Numbered from the stretch's first letter, positions 7,742 to 20,675 are shown. The stretch: DNA of 64,000 nucleotides from Aquincola tertiaricarbonis (GCF_023573145.1 NZ_CP097636.1:1364001-1428000); one strand, 5' to 3'. Notes: generated by a model from the letters alone, not told the origin. Numbers and translations are program-made.

Positions 7742-9475
7742 ATGGGCTACAAGGGACCGCTGAAACTCGTCACCCCCCACGAATTTCGTGCCCGCACTTC
7801 GCTGGCGCTGAGTGCGCGCAGCGGCACCACGCTGGCGATGGACAAGGCCTACGACGCCTATTACGCCCACAGGTCGAGCGAAAACGCCGATGCCTTGTAC
7901 GAGGCGCTCAAGGCCTACCGCGCAGCCCACGGCCGGTACTGGAACGAGTGCGAACGCGATGTGGTCAGTGGCGGCCTGCTTTCGTACCTCTTCGAGGAGG
8001 TCAATCCGAACAAGCTATCAGCGGCGAAGGCAGCCGAGCTGGACCGCCGTGCGGCGGACCGCATCCGGAACATCGAGATCCCCAGCGCGCGCCTGGGGGT
8101 GCTGTACTTCCTGGCCAACATCAAGGTGGAACTCGACCCGTTCACCTCGGTGGTCGAGTCCGTGTCGGCTGCCGCCGGCGTGGTGGGGGTGGGCCTGACC
8201 ACGGACATCAGCAAGACCACCAGCGCTGCCGATGGCACCCGCGCCGTGTTCACTGCGCCCGTCATGGGAACGGCGGTAAAGGCGGAGCAGCTGGCCCTGG
8301 CGGGCAAGGTGGCGATGCATGCGGGCAAGGCCATCGTCAACGTGGGCCAGTCCCCCTCGGCACCGCCGCAGCCGCAACCCCGGTCGCAGTACCTGCCCAC
8401 CACCTCGGCGGCGCTGTTCGCGCTGTCAAGCTCGCTGTCCAGCAACCTCGACGCGGGGCGCTACCTGCGCATGGCCGGTACGGTTGCGCTGGCAGCCCCC
8501 GTGACCCTGGGCGCGCTGGCCGTCGACGCCGTGCGCCAACTCTGGGACAAGGTCTGGGGCGCGCTCAGCCAGGTGGGCCAGGCGATCCAGCGCGCCTGGT
8601 ACCGCAAGGGCGACCTGGAGGCCGCTCGCTACCTGGGCATGCTGGTGAAGGCCGCCGTCAGGGTGGCCGCCGACCTGGTGATGAAGAACGCGGTCCCGTT
8701 CCTTGGCGGTGCGGTCGACGTGGCCACCGGCCTGGCCCGCTCCATCGGCGACGCCTGCAGCCGCGTGCGATCCTGGTTGGATCGCCGGCACCTGGACCTG
8801 CAGGCGGGCCACCCGGCCCAGATCGCCAACGCCATCGAGTCGCAGATGAGCAAGGGCGTCTTCCGCGGTCTGGCCGAGGCGCTGGTCGGTGCGGCCAAGG
8901 CCGCCATCAGCGTGTTCCTGCCCGGGCTGGGCAGCCTGGTCTCGGTCATCATCGGGGCGGTCGACTGGATGGTGCGCATCGTGTCGCGCCTGCTGGAGCA
9001 ATCGGCCATCCAGCGCTTCCTGGAGGATGCACGGCGCCTGTACGTGCTCGAGAAAAAGCAGGTGCAACAGGTGGATGGCGTGTATGCCGGCTCCAAGGAC
9101 AGCCACAGGCTGATCAACAACAGCGCGCGCTTCGGCGCCTTTTTCCAGCGCGGCTGCGAGGCCAGCCCACTGATTCCGATGCTGACGCTGAACTCCGGCC
9201 TGGCTGGCAACTGGATGACGCTGCTCAACCTGTTCACCGACGACGCCAGTCCGCGGATGAAGGCCAATTCTGGCGAACAGGTGCTGAAGGCAGACGACTA
9301 CTTCGGCCGCCTGAAGCGCCACGGCGTCGACTACATGCGCCAGAGCGGCTTCCGCTTCATGCCGCTGATAAGCCACGACACGCTGATGCAGGGCTACCTG
9401 AAACACGCCACCGGCGGTGGCCAGATGCAGGGGGAGAGCCTGTTGGGCAGTGTGGAGGCGCTCGCGCGGGCGTGA
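7742..9475 (+). CDS. Protein of unknown function, 577 residues, helical and Ala/Gly rich
   Basis: I do not recognise this protein. The ATG at 7742 follows an AGAAGGA ribosome site; in-frame codons upstream lack one. There is no signal peptide. The N-terminal third is charged and looks alpha-helical (about residues 1-130). A Pro/Gln linker (SAPPQPQPRSQ) falls near residue 215. A central block of about residues 225-430 has several long Ala/Gly/Val helices (for example FLPGLGSLVSVIIGAVDW) that could be amphipathic or membrane-associating. The C-terminus is polar. It stands alone between ccoI and argG, with its own terminator. Codon use resembles the neighbours, so it is probably expressed. Confidence 0.8.
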   Translation: MGYKGPLKLVTPHEFRARTSLALSARSGTTLAMDKAYDAYYAHRSSENADALYEALKAYRAAHGRYWNECERDVVSGGLLSYLFEEVNPNKLSAAKAAELDRRAADRIRNIEIPSARLGVLYFLANIKVELDPFTSVVESVSAAAGVVGVGLTTDISKTTSAADGTRAVFTAPVMGTAVKAEQLALAGKVAMHAGKAIVNVGQSPSAPPQPQPRSQYLPTTSAALFALSSSLSSNLDAGRYLRMAGTVALAAPVTLGALAVDAVRQLWDKVWGALSQVGQAIQRAWYRKGDLEAARYLGMLVKAAVRVAADLVMKNAVPFLGGAVDVATGLARSIGDACSRVRSWLDRRHLDLQAGHPAQIANAIESQMSKGVFRGLAEALVGAAKAAISVFLPGLGSLVSVIIGAVDWMVRIVSRLLEQSAIQRFLEDARRLYVLEKKQVQQVDGVYAGSKDSHRLINNSARFGAFFQRGCEASPLIPMLTLNSGLAGNWMTLLNLFTDDASPRMKANSGEQVLKADDYFGRLKRHGVDYMRQSGFRFMPLISHDTLMQGYLKHATGGGQMQGESLLGSVEALARA

Positions 9476-9514
9476 GGGTGGCTGGCACGAGCCGGCCAGC
9501 GCCGCCAAAAGGAA

Positions 9515-9535
9515 GGGGCCGCATGCTGCGGCCCC
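9515..9535. terminator. Bidirectional hairpin terminator
   Basis: A perfect 9-bp stem (GGGGCCGCA and TGCGGCCCC) encloses a 3-nt loop. It is followed by TCTT on the plus strand and, read on the minus strand, by TTCCTTTT. It lies between two convergent genes, the 577-residue unknown and argG, and can serve both. Confidence 0.75.
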
Positions 9536-9560
9536 TCTTACTCGGCAGAGCAGCAGACGC

Positions 9561-13153
<3,593 letters not shown>

Positions 13154-13167
<14 letters not shown>

Positions 13168-13885
13168 GCGGGCCGGGATGCGCCAGAGCGCGGGCTTTCG
13201 TGGGCTGGTGGCCAGCTTGCCCATCGTCACCGGCTATCTGCCGGTCGCGTTCTCGTTCGGGTTGGCGGCGTTGCAGGCCGGGCTGCCGGCGTCCACGGCC
13301 TTGCTGATATCCGCGCTGGTGTTTGCGGGCGGCAGCCAGTTCGTCATGGTCGGTTTGCTGTCAGGCGGGGGCGGTCTGTTGACGGTATTGCCCACGGTGA
13401 TGCTGATGAACGCACGGCACCTGCTGTACGGCGCGCCGGTTGCTGCCTTGCTGCCCGCTGGCCAGCCCCGGCCACCGGCGCCGGCCCTGGCCTTCGGTTT
13501 GACCGACGAAGTCTTCGCAACGGCCATCAGCCAGTTGCCGCAGGTAGGCCCCGCAGACCGTGCGCGGTGGCTGATCGGCCTGCAGTTGGGCGCTTATGCC
13601 GGCTGGCTGGCTGGGACCGCCTCAGGACTGGCCATGGGGGTGCAACTCGTCGCGCAGCTGCCTTTGCTGGCCGACATGCTGGCTTTTGTGCTGCCAGGCT
13701 TGTTCCTGGCGCTCATGCTGGGCCTGGGGGCTGGGTGGTTGGTGCCTGCCTCCTGCGCCGTCGTCGTGACTTGCCTGCTGTTGCCGCGGTTGCCGGGCGC
13801 TGTCGTCGTGCCGCTGGCGATGCTTGCTGGGGCTGCTGCCGGTGCCTGTGTACAGCGAAAGGAGGGATCCGGTGTCGTGGCCTGA
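13154..13885 (+). CDS. azlC: AzlC family branched-chain amino acid exporter, large subunit
   Basis: AzlC with AzlD forms an inner-membrane exporter of branched-chain and related amino acids. The 243-residue protein shows the family start GFRGLVASLPIVTGYLPVAFSF in shortened form, the motif FAGGSQFVMVGL, and NARHLLYGAP, with about six to eight membrane helices. The ATG at 13154 lies behind AAAGGA and overlaps the regulator stop by 14 nt; an ATG at 13148 is possible. It is coupled to azlD downstream. Confidence 0.92.
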
Positions 13886-14234
13886 TGGCATCGACTGGAC
13901 GGTGCTGGCCTGCGGTGCCGGCACGCTGTTGTTGCGTACCCTGCCATTCATCGCACAGCGGCGTTCCCCCACTCCGTGGGCCAGTTCCCTGGCTCGGTGG
14001 TGGTCCGCGTTCACGACGGCCATCGGGCCGTCGGCATTGGGCACGTTGTTGGTGGTCAGCGTGTGGCCGCTGGCCCGCGGCCATGAACAGCGGCCTGACG
14101 AGGCGGCTGTGGCGGTGGCCGTCGGCCTGCTGGCCGTCTGGGTCACAAGGGCGCGTCTGGGCGGCTTGGTGGGGGCAATGCTGGCAGGTGCGCTGGTGTA
14201 CGGTGTGACCAAAGCACTGCTGAATGCCTTCTGA
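13872..14234 (+). CDS. azlD: AzlD family transporter subunit
   Basis: AzlD is the small partner of AzlC. The 120-residue protein starts at a GTG at 13872, just behind a strong AGGAGGG ribosome site, and overlaps the azlC stop by 14 nt. It has the family pattern of about four helices, with TLLLRTLPFIA near the N-terminus and GLVGAMLAGALVYG near the end. Longer in-frame starts at 13824 lie deeper inside azlC and lack a ribosome site. Confidence 0.92.
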   Translation: MSWPDGIDWTVLACGAGTLLLRTLPFIAQRRSPTPWASSLARWWSAFTTAIGPSALGTLLVVSVWPLARGHEQRPDEAAVAVAVGLLAVWVTRARLGGLVGAMLAGALVYGVTKALLNAF

Positions 14235-14328
14235 GCTGAGGCCCATTTTTCGCACGCCGAGTCGTCATCGCGACAGGTGCTGGCGTCCGGGTCGCGTGTA
14301 CTCTTGCTTTCCTGCGCTCACTTGACAC

Positions 14329-15171
14329 ATGCCCATGCCAATACCCCAGGTCGAGATCATCGAAGAAGGCACCGGCACCGACACCATCGTGATGGTGCAC
14401 GGCTGGCCAGACACCCACCACCTGTGGGACGCGCAGGTGGCCGCCTTCAAGGGCCGGTACCGCTGCGTGCGCTTCACGCTGCCGGGCTTCGACATCAGCC
14501 GCCCGATTTCGCGCGCCTACAGCCTGGACGAGGTCATCGGCGCCATCGCCGCGGTGGTGGACCGGGTGAGCCCGGGCAGGCCGGTGATCCTGCTGGTGCA
14601 CGACTGGGGCTGCTTCTACGGCTACCAGTACCTGGCGCGCCACCCGCAGCGGGTGCAGCGGCTGATCGGCGTGGACATCGGCGATGCCGGCTCACGCGCC
14701 AACCTGCAGGAGATGGGCACCAAGGGCAAGCTGGGCGCGATGGCCTACCAGCTCACGCTGGCCAGCGCCTGGAAGCTGCGCGGCAGCGTGGGCGACGCCA
14801 TCGCCCGGCGCACCGCCAAGCTGTTCCGCGCCCCGGCGCCGCAGGAACGCATCGGCGCGCAGATGGGCTACCCCTATGCCGTGCAGTGGTTCAAGGAGGC
14901 TGGCGGCTTCGGCCGCCCCAAGGCCTTTGCGCCCAGCTGCCCGATGCTGTTCTTCTACGGCGAGCGCAAGCCCTTCATGTTCCACAGCAAAGCGTGGCTG
15001 CAGAAGCTGGCCGCCCAGCCGGGCAACCGTGTGGTGGGCCTGCCCACCGGCCACTGGGTGATGGTGGGCCGGCCGGCCGAGTTCAATGCAGCGGTGCTCG
15101 AGTGGCTGGCCGCGCCGGTGTCGGCCGCGGCGGCGGGGCCGGCGGCGGCAAGCCACGCCCCTTCGCCTTGA
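14329..15171 (+). CDS. Alpha/beta hydrolase with an Asp nucleophile, epoxide-hydrolase-like
   Basis: The 280-residue protein has the alpha/beta hydrolase fold marks: MVHGWPDTHHLW (oxyanion HGWP, residues 23-27), the nucleophile elbow LVHDWGCFYG with Asp92 in place of the usual Ser, and a late His242 in GLPTGHWVM. An Asp nucleophile in HDWG is characteristic of epoxide hydrolases and haloalkane dehalogenases; the substrate cannot be told. The Pro/Ala-rich C-terminus overlaps the end of the convergent membrane protein gene by 89 nt, which is unusual and may mean that one of the two ends earlier in relatives. Confidence 0.85.
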   Translation: MPMPIPQVEIIEEGTGTDTIVMVHGWPDTHHLWDAQVAAFKGRYRCVRFTLPGFDISRPISRAYSLDEVIGAIAAVVDRVSPGRPVILLVHDWGCFYGYQYLARHPQRVQRLIGVDIGDAGSRANLQEMGTKGKLGAMAYQLTLASAWKLRGSVGDAIARRTAKLFRAPAPQERIGAQMGYPYAVQWFKEAGGFGRPKAFAPSCPMLFFYGERKPFMFHSKAWLQKLAAQPGNRVVGLPTGHWVMVGRPAEFNAAVLEWLAAPVSAAAAGPAAASHAPSP

Positions 15172-16111
15172 GCGCCCGCGCCTCGATCGTCAGGTGCAGC
15201 AGCGTGGCCAGCGCCAGCGGCACCAGGTAGTACATCGCGCGGTAGATCAGCAGCGAAGCCAGCAGCTCACCGGCCGGAATGCGGTCGGACAGCAGGGTGA
15301 CGAACACCGCCTCCAGCACGCCCAGGCCGGCGGGCACGTGCGTGACCACGCCGGCGATGGCGGCAATGAGCAGCACGCCCAGCACCGTGGGGTAGCCGAT
15401 GCGCTGGTCGAGCAGCGTCCACACCATGGCGCCCATCAACATCCAGTTGGTGCAAGACATCACCAGCTGCAGCAGCGCCATGCGCCCGGTGGGCAGCGGC
15501 AGCTCATGCCCGCGCACCACCAGCAGCCGCCGCTTCGAGGCAAAGCAGGCCAGCAGGTAGCCCGCCGCGGCCAGCAGCAAGGCCCCACCCAGCCACTGCA
15601 GCGGCGGCCCGGCGATGCGCCACTCGGCCGGCACTTCCAGCAGGCCCGAGGCGAACACCGCGCCCGCCAGCACCAGGTAGCCCAGCCAGTTGGTGAGCAT
15701 GCTGATGCCCAGGATGCGGCCGATGCGGGCGTTGTCCAGCCCCAGCCGCGAGTACAGCCGGAAGCGGAAGGCCACGCCCCCCACCAAAGAGCCCAGGTTG
15801 AGGTTGAAGGCGTAGCTGATGAAGGTGGTGAGCATCACCTGCCGCGCAGGCAGCCGGTGGCCGGTGTAGTGCCGGCCCAGCAGGTCGAAGCTGCTGTACA
15901 GCAGATGGCTGGCGATGCCCAGGCCGGCCGCCAGCAGCAGCGCGGGCAGCGGGTGGTTGGCCGCCGCCTGCCACACCTGCGCCCAGTCGATGGTGCGGGC
16001 CTGCTTGAACAGCAGCCACACCACCAGGCTGAAGAAGGCCAGCGTGGCGATGCGCCGCGCCCAGGGCCACCAGGCGCGGGCGGTGATGCCCCGGCCCTTC
16101 GGTTGGTCCAT
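15083..16111 (-). CDS. ybhN: YbhN-like (LPG synthase transmembrane, UPF0104) membrane protein
   Basis: The 342-residue polytopic protein has about eight helices and the family motifs SYAFNLNLGSLVGGVAFRFR and THVPAGLGVLEAVF, which mark the flippase-like transmembrane domain of lysylphosphatidylglycerol synthases. The catalytic aminoacyl-transferase domain is absent, as in E. coli YbhN. Recent work links YbhN relatives to lipid transport; the substrate here is unknown. It lies 13 nt after the clsB-like gene. The basic, Pro-rich C-terminus overlaps the convergent hydrolase gene. Confidence 0.88.
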   Translation of the reverse strand: MDQPKGRGITARAWWPWARRIATLAFFSLVVWLLFKQARTIDWAQVWQAAANHPLPALLLAAGLGIASHLLYSSFDLLGRHYTGHRLPARQVMLTTFISYAFNLNLGSLVGGVAFRFRLYSRLGLDNARIGRILGISMLTNWLGYLVLAGAVFASGLLEVPAEWRIAGPPLQWLGGALLLAAAGYLLACFASKRRLLVVRGHELPLPTGRMALLQLVMSCTNWMLMGAMVWTLLDQRIGYPTVLGVLLIAAIAGVVTHVPAGLGVLEAVFVTLLSDRIPAGELLASLLIYRAMYYLVPLALATLLHLTIEARALKAKGRGLPPPAPPPRPTPARPATRAPLH

Positions 16112-16124
16112 CAGCGAGCCCCGG

Positions 16125-17312
16125 CTACAGCCGCAGCGGCGCCACCGTCGGCCGCGTGAGTTGCGGCAGCCGCGGCGCCCAGCGCGGAAACTTGCGGATG
16201 AAGTGGAAGACCACGTAGCTGCGGATCATCGACCACAGGCTGGGCGGGTCGATCTGGCTGGCGTCCACTTCCTTGCAGGCGTTGTCCATCAGGTGCTTCA
16301 GGCGGCCGTGCAAGGTGCCGTTGAAGTCGCGGTCGCGGATGACGACGTTGGCCTCCAGGTTGAGCGAGAGGCTCAGCGGATCGAGGTTGCTGGAGCCCAC
16401 GGTGGACCATTCGTCGTCCACCAGCGCCACCTTGCCGTGCAGCGGCCGTTCGCAGTACTCGAAGATGCGCACGCCGGCCTTCAGCAGGTTGGCATACAGC
16501 GTTTCCGCGGCTGCCTTGGCGATGGGCATGTCGGGCTCGCCCTGCAGGATCAGCACCACCTCCACGCCGCGGCGCGCCGCATTGCGCAGCTCGCGGATGA
16601 AGCGGTAGCCCGGAAAGAAGTAGGCGTTGGCGATGACCACCCGCTCGCGCGCCGAGCGGATGGCCGCGCGGTAGTGGCGTTCGATGTCGGTGGTGTGGTC
16701 GCGGTTGTCGCGCGTGATGAACAGGGCCTGGGCCTCGCCCGCCGGGTCCAGCGCCTTCTCCGCCTCGGGCTTGGCGCGGCGCAGCCAGCGGCGGCTGGGC
16801 TGCACCACCCGCGCCGCGGCCTTGGTGAAGGCGTAGATGTGGCCGACGATGGGGCCGTGCACCTCCACCGCATAGTCCTGCTTGGCCTCGGGGCCGTAGT
16901 CGGCCAGGTGGTCGGCCGAATAGTTGATGCCGCCCACGAAAGCCTGCTTGCCGTCGATCACCACGATCTTGCGGTGCATGCGGCGCAGCATGTTGCGCCG
17001 CCAGCCGAGGATGGGCGGTGCGGGGTCGAACACATGCAGCTCGACGCCGGCTTCGCGCAGCGGGTCGGTGAAGGCGGGCGTCAGGTCGGGCGAGCCGAAG
17101 CCGTCGATCAGCAGATGCACCTTGGCACCGTTGCGCGCGGCGCTGAGCAGGGCTTCATGCAGGCCCCGGCCCACCTTGTCGTCGAACAGGATGAAGGTCT
17201 CGACGTAGACCTCCTGCTGCGCAGAGGCGATGGCCTCGAACACGCGGGGGTAGAAGCCCTCGCCGTTCTCCAGCAGCTCGAAGCGGTTGCCCGCCACCCA
17301 ACGATTGCTCAT
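16125..17312 (-). CDS. clsB: Cardiolipin synthase B (phospholipase D family)
   Basis: The 395-residue protein carries two HKD catalytic motifs, [19 protein letters not shown] and [19 protein letters not shown], as in phospholipase D-type cardiolipin synthases. It starts at 17312 with [14 protein letters not shown], and this ATG overlaps the stop of the upstream nuclease-like gene (ATGA). Lack of N-terminal membrane helices points to ClsB rather than ClsA. ClsB can join phosphatidylglycerol with phosphatidylethanolamine to give cardiolipin. The order ybhP-clsB-ybhN matches E. coli ybhPON. Confidence 0.93.
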   Translation of the reverse strand: MSNRWVAGNRFELLENGEGFYPRVFEAIASAQQEVYVETFILFDDKVGRGLHEALLSAARNGAKVHLLIDGFGSPDLTPAFTDPLREAGVELHVFDPAPPILGWRRNMLRRMHRKIVVIDGKQAFVGGINYSADHLADYGPEAKQDYAVEVHGPIVGHIYAFTKAAARVVQPSRRWLRRAKPEAEKALDPAGEAQALFITRDNRDHTTDIERHYRAAIRSARERVVIANAYFFPGYRFIRELRNAARRGVEVVLILQGEPDMPIAKAAAETLYANLLKAGVRIFEYCERPLHGKVALVDDEWSTVGSSNLDPLSLSLNLEANVVIRDRDFNGTLHGRLKHLMDNACKEVDASQIDPPSLWSMIRSYVVFHFIRKFPRWAPRLPQLTRPTVAPLRL

Positions 17313-18103
17313 ACCGCGATCTCCGCCGCCAACGGCGCATGGTCCGACAGGTGGTTCCAGGGCTTCTTGGGCAGGATGATGGGCGCATGCACACGCGCAT
17401 TGCGCACGTAGATGCGGTCCAGCTGCAGCATCGGGAAAGCCGCCGGAAAGCTGCGCGCCGAAGCGCCGGTGGCATGGGCATACACCTCGCGCAGGCCGGC
17501 CCGCGCCAGGATGCCGTGGGCGCGCACGCGCCAGTCGTTGAAGTCGCCGGCCACCACCACCGGCGCGTCGTCCGGGATGCGCTTGTGCATCATCTGGCAC
17601 AGCAACTGCAGCTGCTTGACGCGGTGGCGCTCCTGCAGCCCCAGGTGTACGCAGATGGCATGCAGGCGGCGCCCATCGGTCAGCTTGAGCACGCAGTGCA
17701 GCAGGCCGCGCTTCTCGGGCCCGGCAATCGACACGTCCAGGTTCTCGTAGTGCTCGATCGGGTACTTGGACAGCACCGCGTTGCCGTGGTGGCCGTGCGG
17801 GTACACCGCGTTGCGGCCGTACGCGAATTCGGGCCAGATCTCATCGGCCAGGAACTCGTAGTGCGGCGCCTCGGGCCAGCCGGCCCAGCGCGTGGAGTGG
17901 CGGGTGTGCGTGCCCAGCACTTCCTGCAGGAACACGACGTCGGCGGACACGTTGCGCACCGCCTCGCGCAGCTCATGCAGGATGAACTTGCGGTTGAAGA
18001 AGGTGAAACCCTTGTGGGTGTTGACCGTCAGCACGCGGGTGGTCACCGCCTGGGTGGCGGTGCCCGGTGCCTGGTCGGCAGGAGCTTCGGCCAGGGCGCT
18101 CAT
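17309..18103 (-). CDS. ybhP: Endonuclease/exonuclease/phosphatase family protein (YbhP-like)
   Basis: The 264-residue protein has the EEP fold signature: [14 protein letters not shown] with the metal-binding Glu, [19 protein letters not shown] (catalytic Asp and Asn), LDRIYV and the final [14 protein letters not shown] proteins cut phosphodiester bonds in nucleic acids or phospholipids. Being the first gene of a cluster with cardiolipin synthase and YbhN suggests a lipid-related role, which is an inference. I chose the ATG at 18103 (MSALAEAP); the longer frame has a poor, Arg-rich upstream part. Confidence 0.9.
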   Translation of the reverse strand: MSALAEAPADQAPGTATQAVTTRVLTVNTHKGFTFFNRKFILHELREAVRNVSADVVFLQEVLGTHTRHSTRWAGWPEAPHYEFLADEIWPEFAYGRNAVYPHGHHGNAVLSKYPIEHYENLDVSIAGPEKRGLLHCVLKLTDGRRLHAICVHLGLQERHRVKQLQLLCQMMHKRIPDDAPVVVAGDFNDWRVRAHGILARAGLREVYAHATGASARSFPAAFPMLQLDRIYVRNARVHAPIILPKKPWNHLSDHAPLAAEIAV

Positions 18104-18203
18104 CGGTGCGTGGCAGGGGTGGTAACCATCCCCCGATTTGTACCGACGCGCCCCTGTGCAAGCTGTAGGAGAGCGCGCCGCGCGCGCGTGGCGAAGCGCC
18201 GAA

Positions 18204-18875
18204 TCAGCGCGCGGCGGTGCGCACCGGCGCTGCGGCGCCGCGTGCAAACAAGGTGTGCAGCGGTCGGGTTTCAGGCAGCACGTACACCACGCTCCGGCCG
18301 CGGCCCAGCACCGGGGCGATCACGCTTTCATAAAAGGCCACCGGCACCACCACGCAGCCCAGCGACACCCGGCGGTCGGCCAGCCGGGTCGAGGCCAGCC
18401 GCTGCTCGCGCGCCTGCTTCGAGGGGCCGGGCCGCAGCCGGTGGATGGCGAAGGCCGCTTCGTAGTCCAGCCACACGATGTCTTCGCCCTGCACGTTGCG
18501 GCCGGGCTCAGCCTCGAAGCGGCCGGCCGGCGTGGTGCGCTCCTGCGGCGCCATCGTGCCCTGCTGGGCACGCTGGCCCACGCCGGGCGTGCTGTCGTCG
18601 CCCGGTGCCAGCCCCAGCAACACGGGCGTGCGGGCGATGGGCCGGCCACGGCCATCGAACACGCTGAGCATGGCCTGCTGCTTGTCGACGATGGCGAAGG
18701 GCAGTCCACGGTGGTCGAAGGCCTCGACGATGTGCTGCCAGGCTTGGTCGGTGGCAGGGCTGCTTGCCGACGGCGAACCGGAGGGGCGGGTGTGCGCCAG
18801 CACGCAAGGGCTGGCGGCGGCGGCCAGCAGGGCGCTGAGGGCAAAGGTAAGCGAGCGGCGGTGCACCAAGGACAT
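18204..18875 (-). CDS. Secreted L,D-transpeptidase-like protein (YkuD-type)
   Basis: The 223-residue protein begins with a signal peptide ([20 protein letters not shown]). The domain shows [17 protein letters not shown], the strand containing AIHRLRP (His145), and VSLGCVVVP with a candidate catalytic Cys174. In canonical YkuD enzymes this motif is SHGC; here it is SLGC. L,D-transpeptidases cross-link peptidoglycan or attach lipoprotein. The next gene encodes a close relative with SYGC, so the two look like a duplicated pair. Cys and His are kept, so activity is plausible but not proven. Confidence 0.8.
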   Translation of the reverse strand: MSLVHRRSLTFALSALLAAAASPCVLAHTRPSGSPSASSPATDQAWQHIVEAFDHRGLPFAIVDKQQAMLSVFDGRGRPIARTPVLLGLAPGDDSTPGVGQRAQQGTMAPQERTTPAGRFEAEPGRNVQGEDIVWLDYEAAFAIHRLRPGPSKQAREQRLASTRLADRRVSLGCVVVPVAFYESVIAPVLGRGRSVVYVLPETRPLHTLFARGAAAPVRTAAR

Positions 18876-19001
18876 CTGGCTTTCCACGGGGGCTGTGCGA
18901 ACAGTGCCTATCGGCACCGCGCCGCATGGTACCCAGCGGAAAGCGGATGTAACTCAGGGAAAAGACCGCACTTGGCCGCTGTTTCACTGTCCGTCTACGG
19001 G

Positions 19002-19925
19002 TCAACCCGGAGGCGTCACCGGTGCGCGGACGGCGGTGTGGCGGGCCTGCACGTCGTACGACTGAAACACCGCTTGCACCGGCCGCGTCTCAGGCAACAC
19101 ATAGATCACGGCCTTGCCCTGGCGGAAAAGCGGCTCGATCTGCGCTTCAAAAAACGCCACCGGCACGTTGATGCAGCCGTAGGAGATGCGGTTGTCCGCC
19201 GGCGTGGGGCTGGCCAGCCGCTGCAGCCGGCGCTCGGCCGCCACCAGCGGACGCACACGGTGCATGGAAACGGCGGCGTCGTAGTCCACCCACACCACGT
19301 CTTCGCCGGTGGCGTTGCTGCCGCGTTCGCCGATGAAGCGGCCCGCGGGCGTGGTGCGCTCTTCGGGTTTGACCAGCGGTATAGGCCGATCGCCAATGCC
19401 GGGCACCGAGTCGTCGCCCTTGGCGGCGCCCAGCAGCACCGGCGTGCTGCCGGACAGGCGGCCCTGTGCGTCGAACACGTAGACGCGGGCATCGGCCTTG
19501 TCGACGATGACGAAGGGCCGGTCGCCATGGTCGCCGGCATCCACCGACCAGTTGGCCACGTGGCGTGCGTCGGGTGAAGGTTGCTGGTCGCCGAAGTCGG
19601 CCAGCCGGGGCTCCGGCAACCCCGCCGGCAGGGGCAGCGTGCCGGGCGCGGTGTGGCTGGCCATCGCCAGCAGGGTGGGCGCCGGGTCGTGCGCGGGCAG
19701 CAGGTCGAGCGCGCGGCCTACCGGCGGCAGCGTGAGCACCAGCACGGCGGCGGCCACCAGCAGGCCGCGTTGCACGCCTTCCACCACCTCGCAGCGGGGG
19801 CGGGCGTCGGTATCCGCGGCGGGCAGCGTGGGGCGCAGGCGGCCAGCCGCCGTGTCAGCCGGTCGCAGGCGCGGTGCGGCTGCGGATGGAAGCGCGGCAG
19901 GGTCGGGGCGTGGGGTCGGCTTCAT
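19002..19925 (-). CDS. Membrane-anchored L,D-transpeptidase-like protein, paralogue of the neighbour
   Basis: The 307-residue protein has a long Pro/Ala/Arg-rich cytoplasmic N-terminus, one membrane helix (about residues 54-76) and a periplasmic domain like that of the downstream gene. Shared blocks include [28 protein letters not shown] and VLPETRP. The catalytic region reads SMHRVRP (His222) and ISYGCINVPVAFF with Cys251, again without the usual His of SHGC. It differs from its neighbour in being anchored rather than secreted. The role is probably in the cell wall. Confidence 0.8.
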   Translation of the reverse strand: MKPTPRPDPAALPSAAAPRLRPADTAAGRLRPTLPAADTDARPRCEVVEGVQRGLLVAAAVLVLTLPPVGRALDLLPAHDPAPTLLAMASHTAPGTLPLPAGLPEPRLADFGDQQPSPDARHVANWSVDAGDHGDRPFVIVDKADARVYVFDAQGRLSGSTPVLLGAAKGDDSVPGIGDRPIPLVKPEERTTPAGRFIGERGSNATGEDVVWVDYDAAVSMHRVRPLVAAERRLQRLASPTPADNRISYGCINVPVAFFEAQIEPLFRQGKAVIYVLPETRPVQAVFQSYDVQARHTAVRAPVTPPG

Positions 19926-19951
19926 CGCGTGTTCCCGGCACATGGCAACAA

Positions 19952-19980
19952 GGGAGCCGCGACGTCGACGCCGGGCTCCC
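19952..19980 (-). terminator. Possible terminator after the low-complexity secreted protein gene
   Basis: On the minus strand, GGGAGCC and GGCTCCC form a 7-bp stem around a GC-rich loop, followed by TTGTT. It lies 50 nt past the stop of the gene ending at 20031. The short T-rich tail makes it a weak candidate. Confidence 0.4.
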
Positions 19981-20030
19981 GCCTTCTCAAGCCCGGCGCG
20001 CCACGGGGCGCTGCCGGGGTCACCGCATCA

Positions 20031-20486
20031 TCAGTTGCGGTCGGCGCGGGCCGGGCGCTGGCCGTTCATCGTGCCCATGTTGCTGTTGGACGAGTTGTCC
20101 ATCGTGCTGCCCGAGGTCGAACCCGAGGTGCTGCCGCTGTTGTTCATGGTGCCGGTGCTGGAGCCCGTTGCACCCGTGCCACCGTTGGTGACCTGGTTGC
20201 TGTTGTTTTCCTGCGTGCCGGTGCCGCGCGGGTTGGTGTTGCTGTTCATCGTGCCCGCGTCGGTACGGGCGCTGGGGGCGGCGGTGGAGCCGCTGGTGGT
20301 GCCACTGGTCGTGGAGCCGCTGGACATGCTGTTGTTCGGCTGCGTGCCGTTCTGGCTGCCGCTGCTCATCTGGCTGTTGGTGGTACCGGGCGTGGAAGTG
20401 GCAGAACCCTGGGCCACTGCCAGGCCGAAAGAGCCTGCCAGCGCGGCGGCGGCGATGATCGCGGTGATCGATTGCTTGGTGCTCAT
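20031..20486 (-). CDS. Exported low-complexity protein rich in Ser, Gly, Thr and Asn
   Basis: The 151-residue protein starts with a clear signal peptide (MSTKQSITAIIAAAALAG, cleavage near AVAQG). The rest is almost wholly S, G, T and N with short repeats such as SGSTSGSTSGST and NNS, ending in a basic GQRPARADRN. There are no Cys residues and no recognisable domain. The ATG at 20486 follows an AGGAGT ribosome site. It is probably a disordered periplasmic or surface protein; repeat copy number may vary between strains. Confidence 0.75.
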   Translation of the reverse strand: MSTKQSITAIIAAAALAGSFGLAVAQGSATSTPGTTNSQMSSGSQNGTQPNNSMSSGSTTSGTTSGSTAAPSARTDAGTMNSNTNPRGTGTQENNSNQVTNGGTGATGSSTGTMNNSGSTSGSTSGSTMDNSSNSNMGTMNGQRPARADRN

Positions 20487-20675
20487 GTCCGTACTCCTAG
20501 TGGTGGTGAAGGCCTGTGTCCGGCCTGGAATCACTCTAGGAGTCCCGGTCAAGCGGGTCCGTCGGCCGCCTGCGCCGACGGTTGTAGGACAGCAGGACCG
20601 CGTTGGCGGGGGTGCCGATGACCGCCGATTACCGGTGGATACGGTGTATCGGCAGGGGCCGGCACGCGGGCCGCG

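Noticed and set aside
18140..18200. A GC-rich alternating stretch between the EEP gene and the transpeptidase-like gene
   Set aside because: It is short CG-rich sequence with weak symmetry; nothing distinguishes it from background in this genome.
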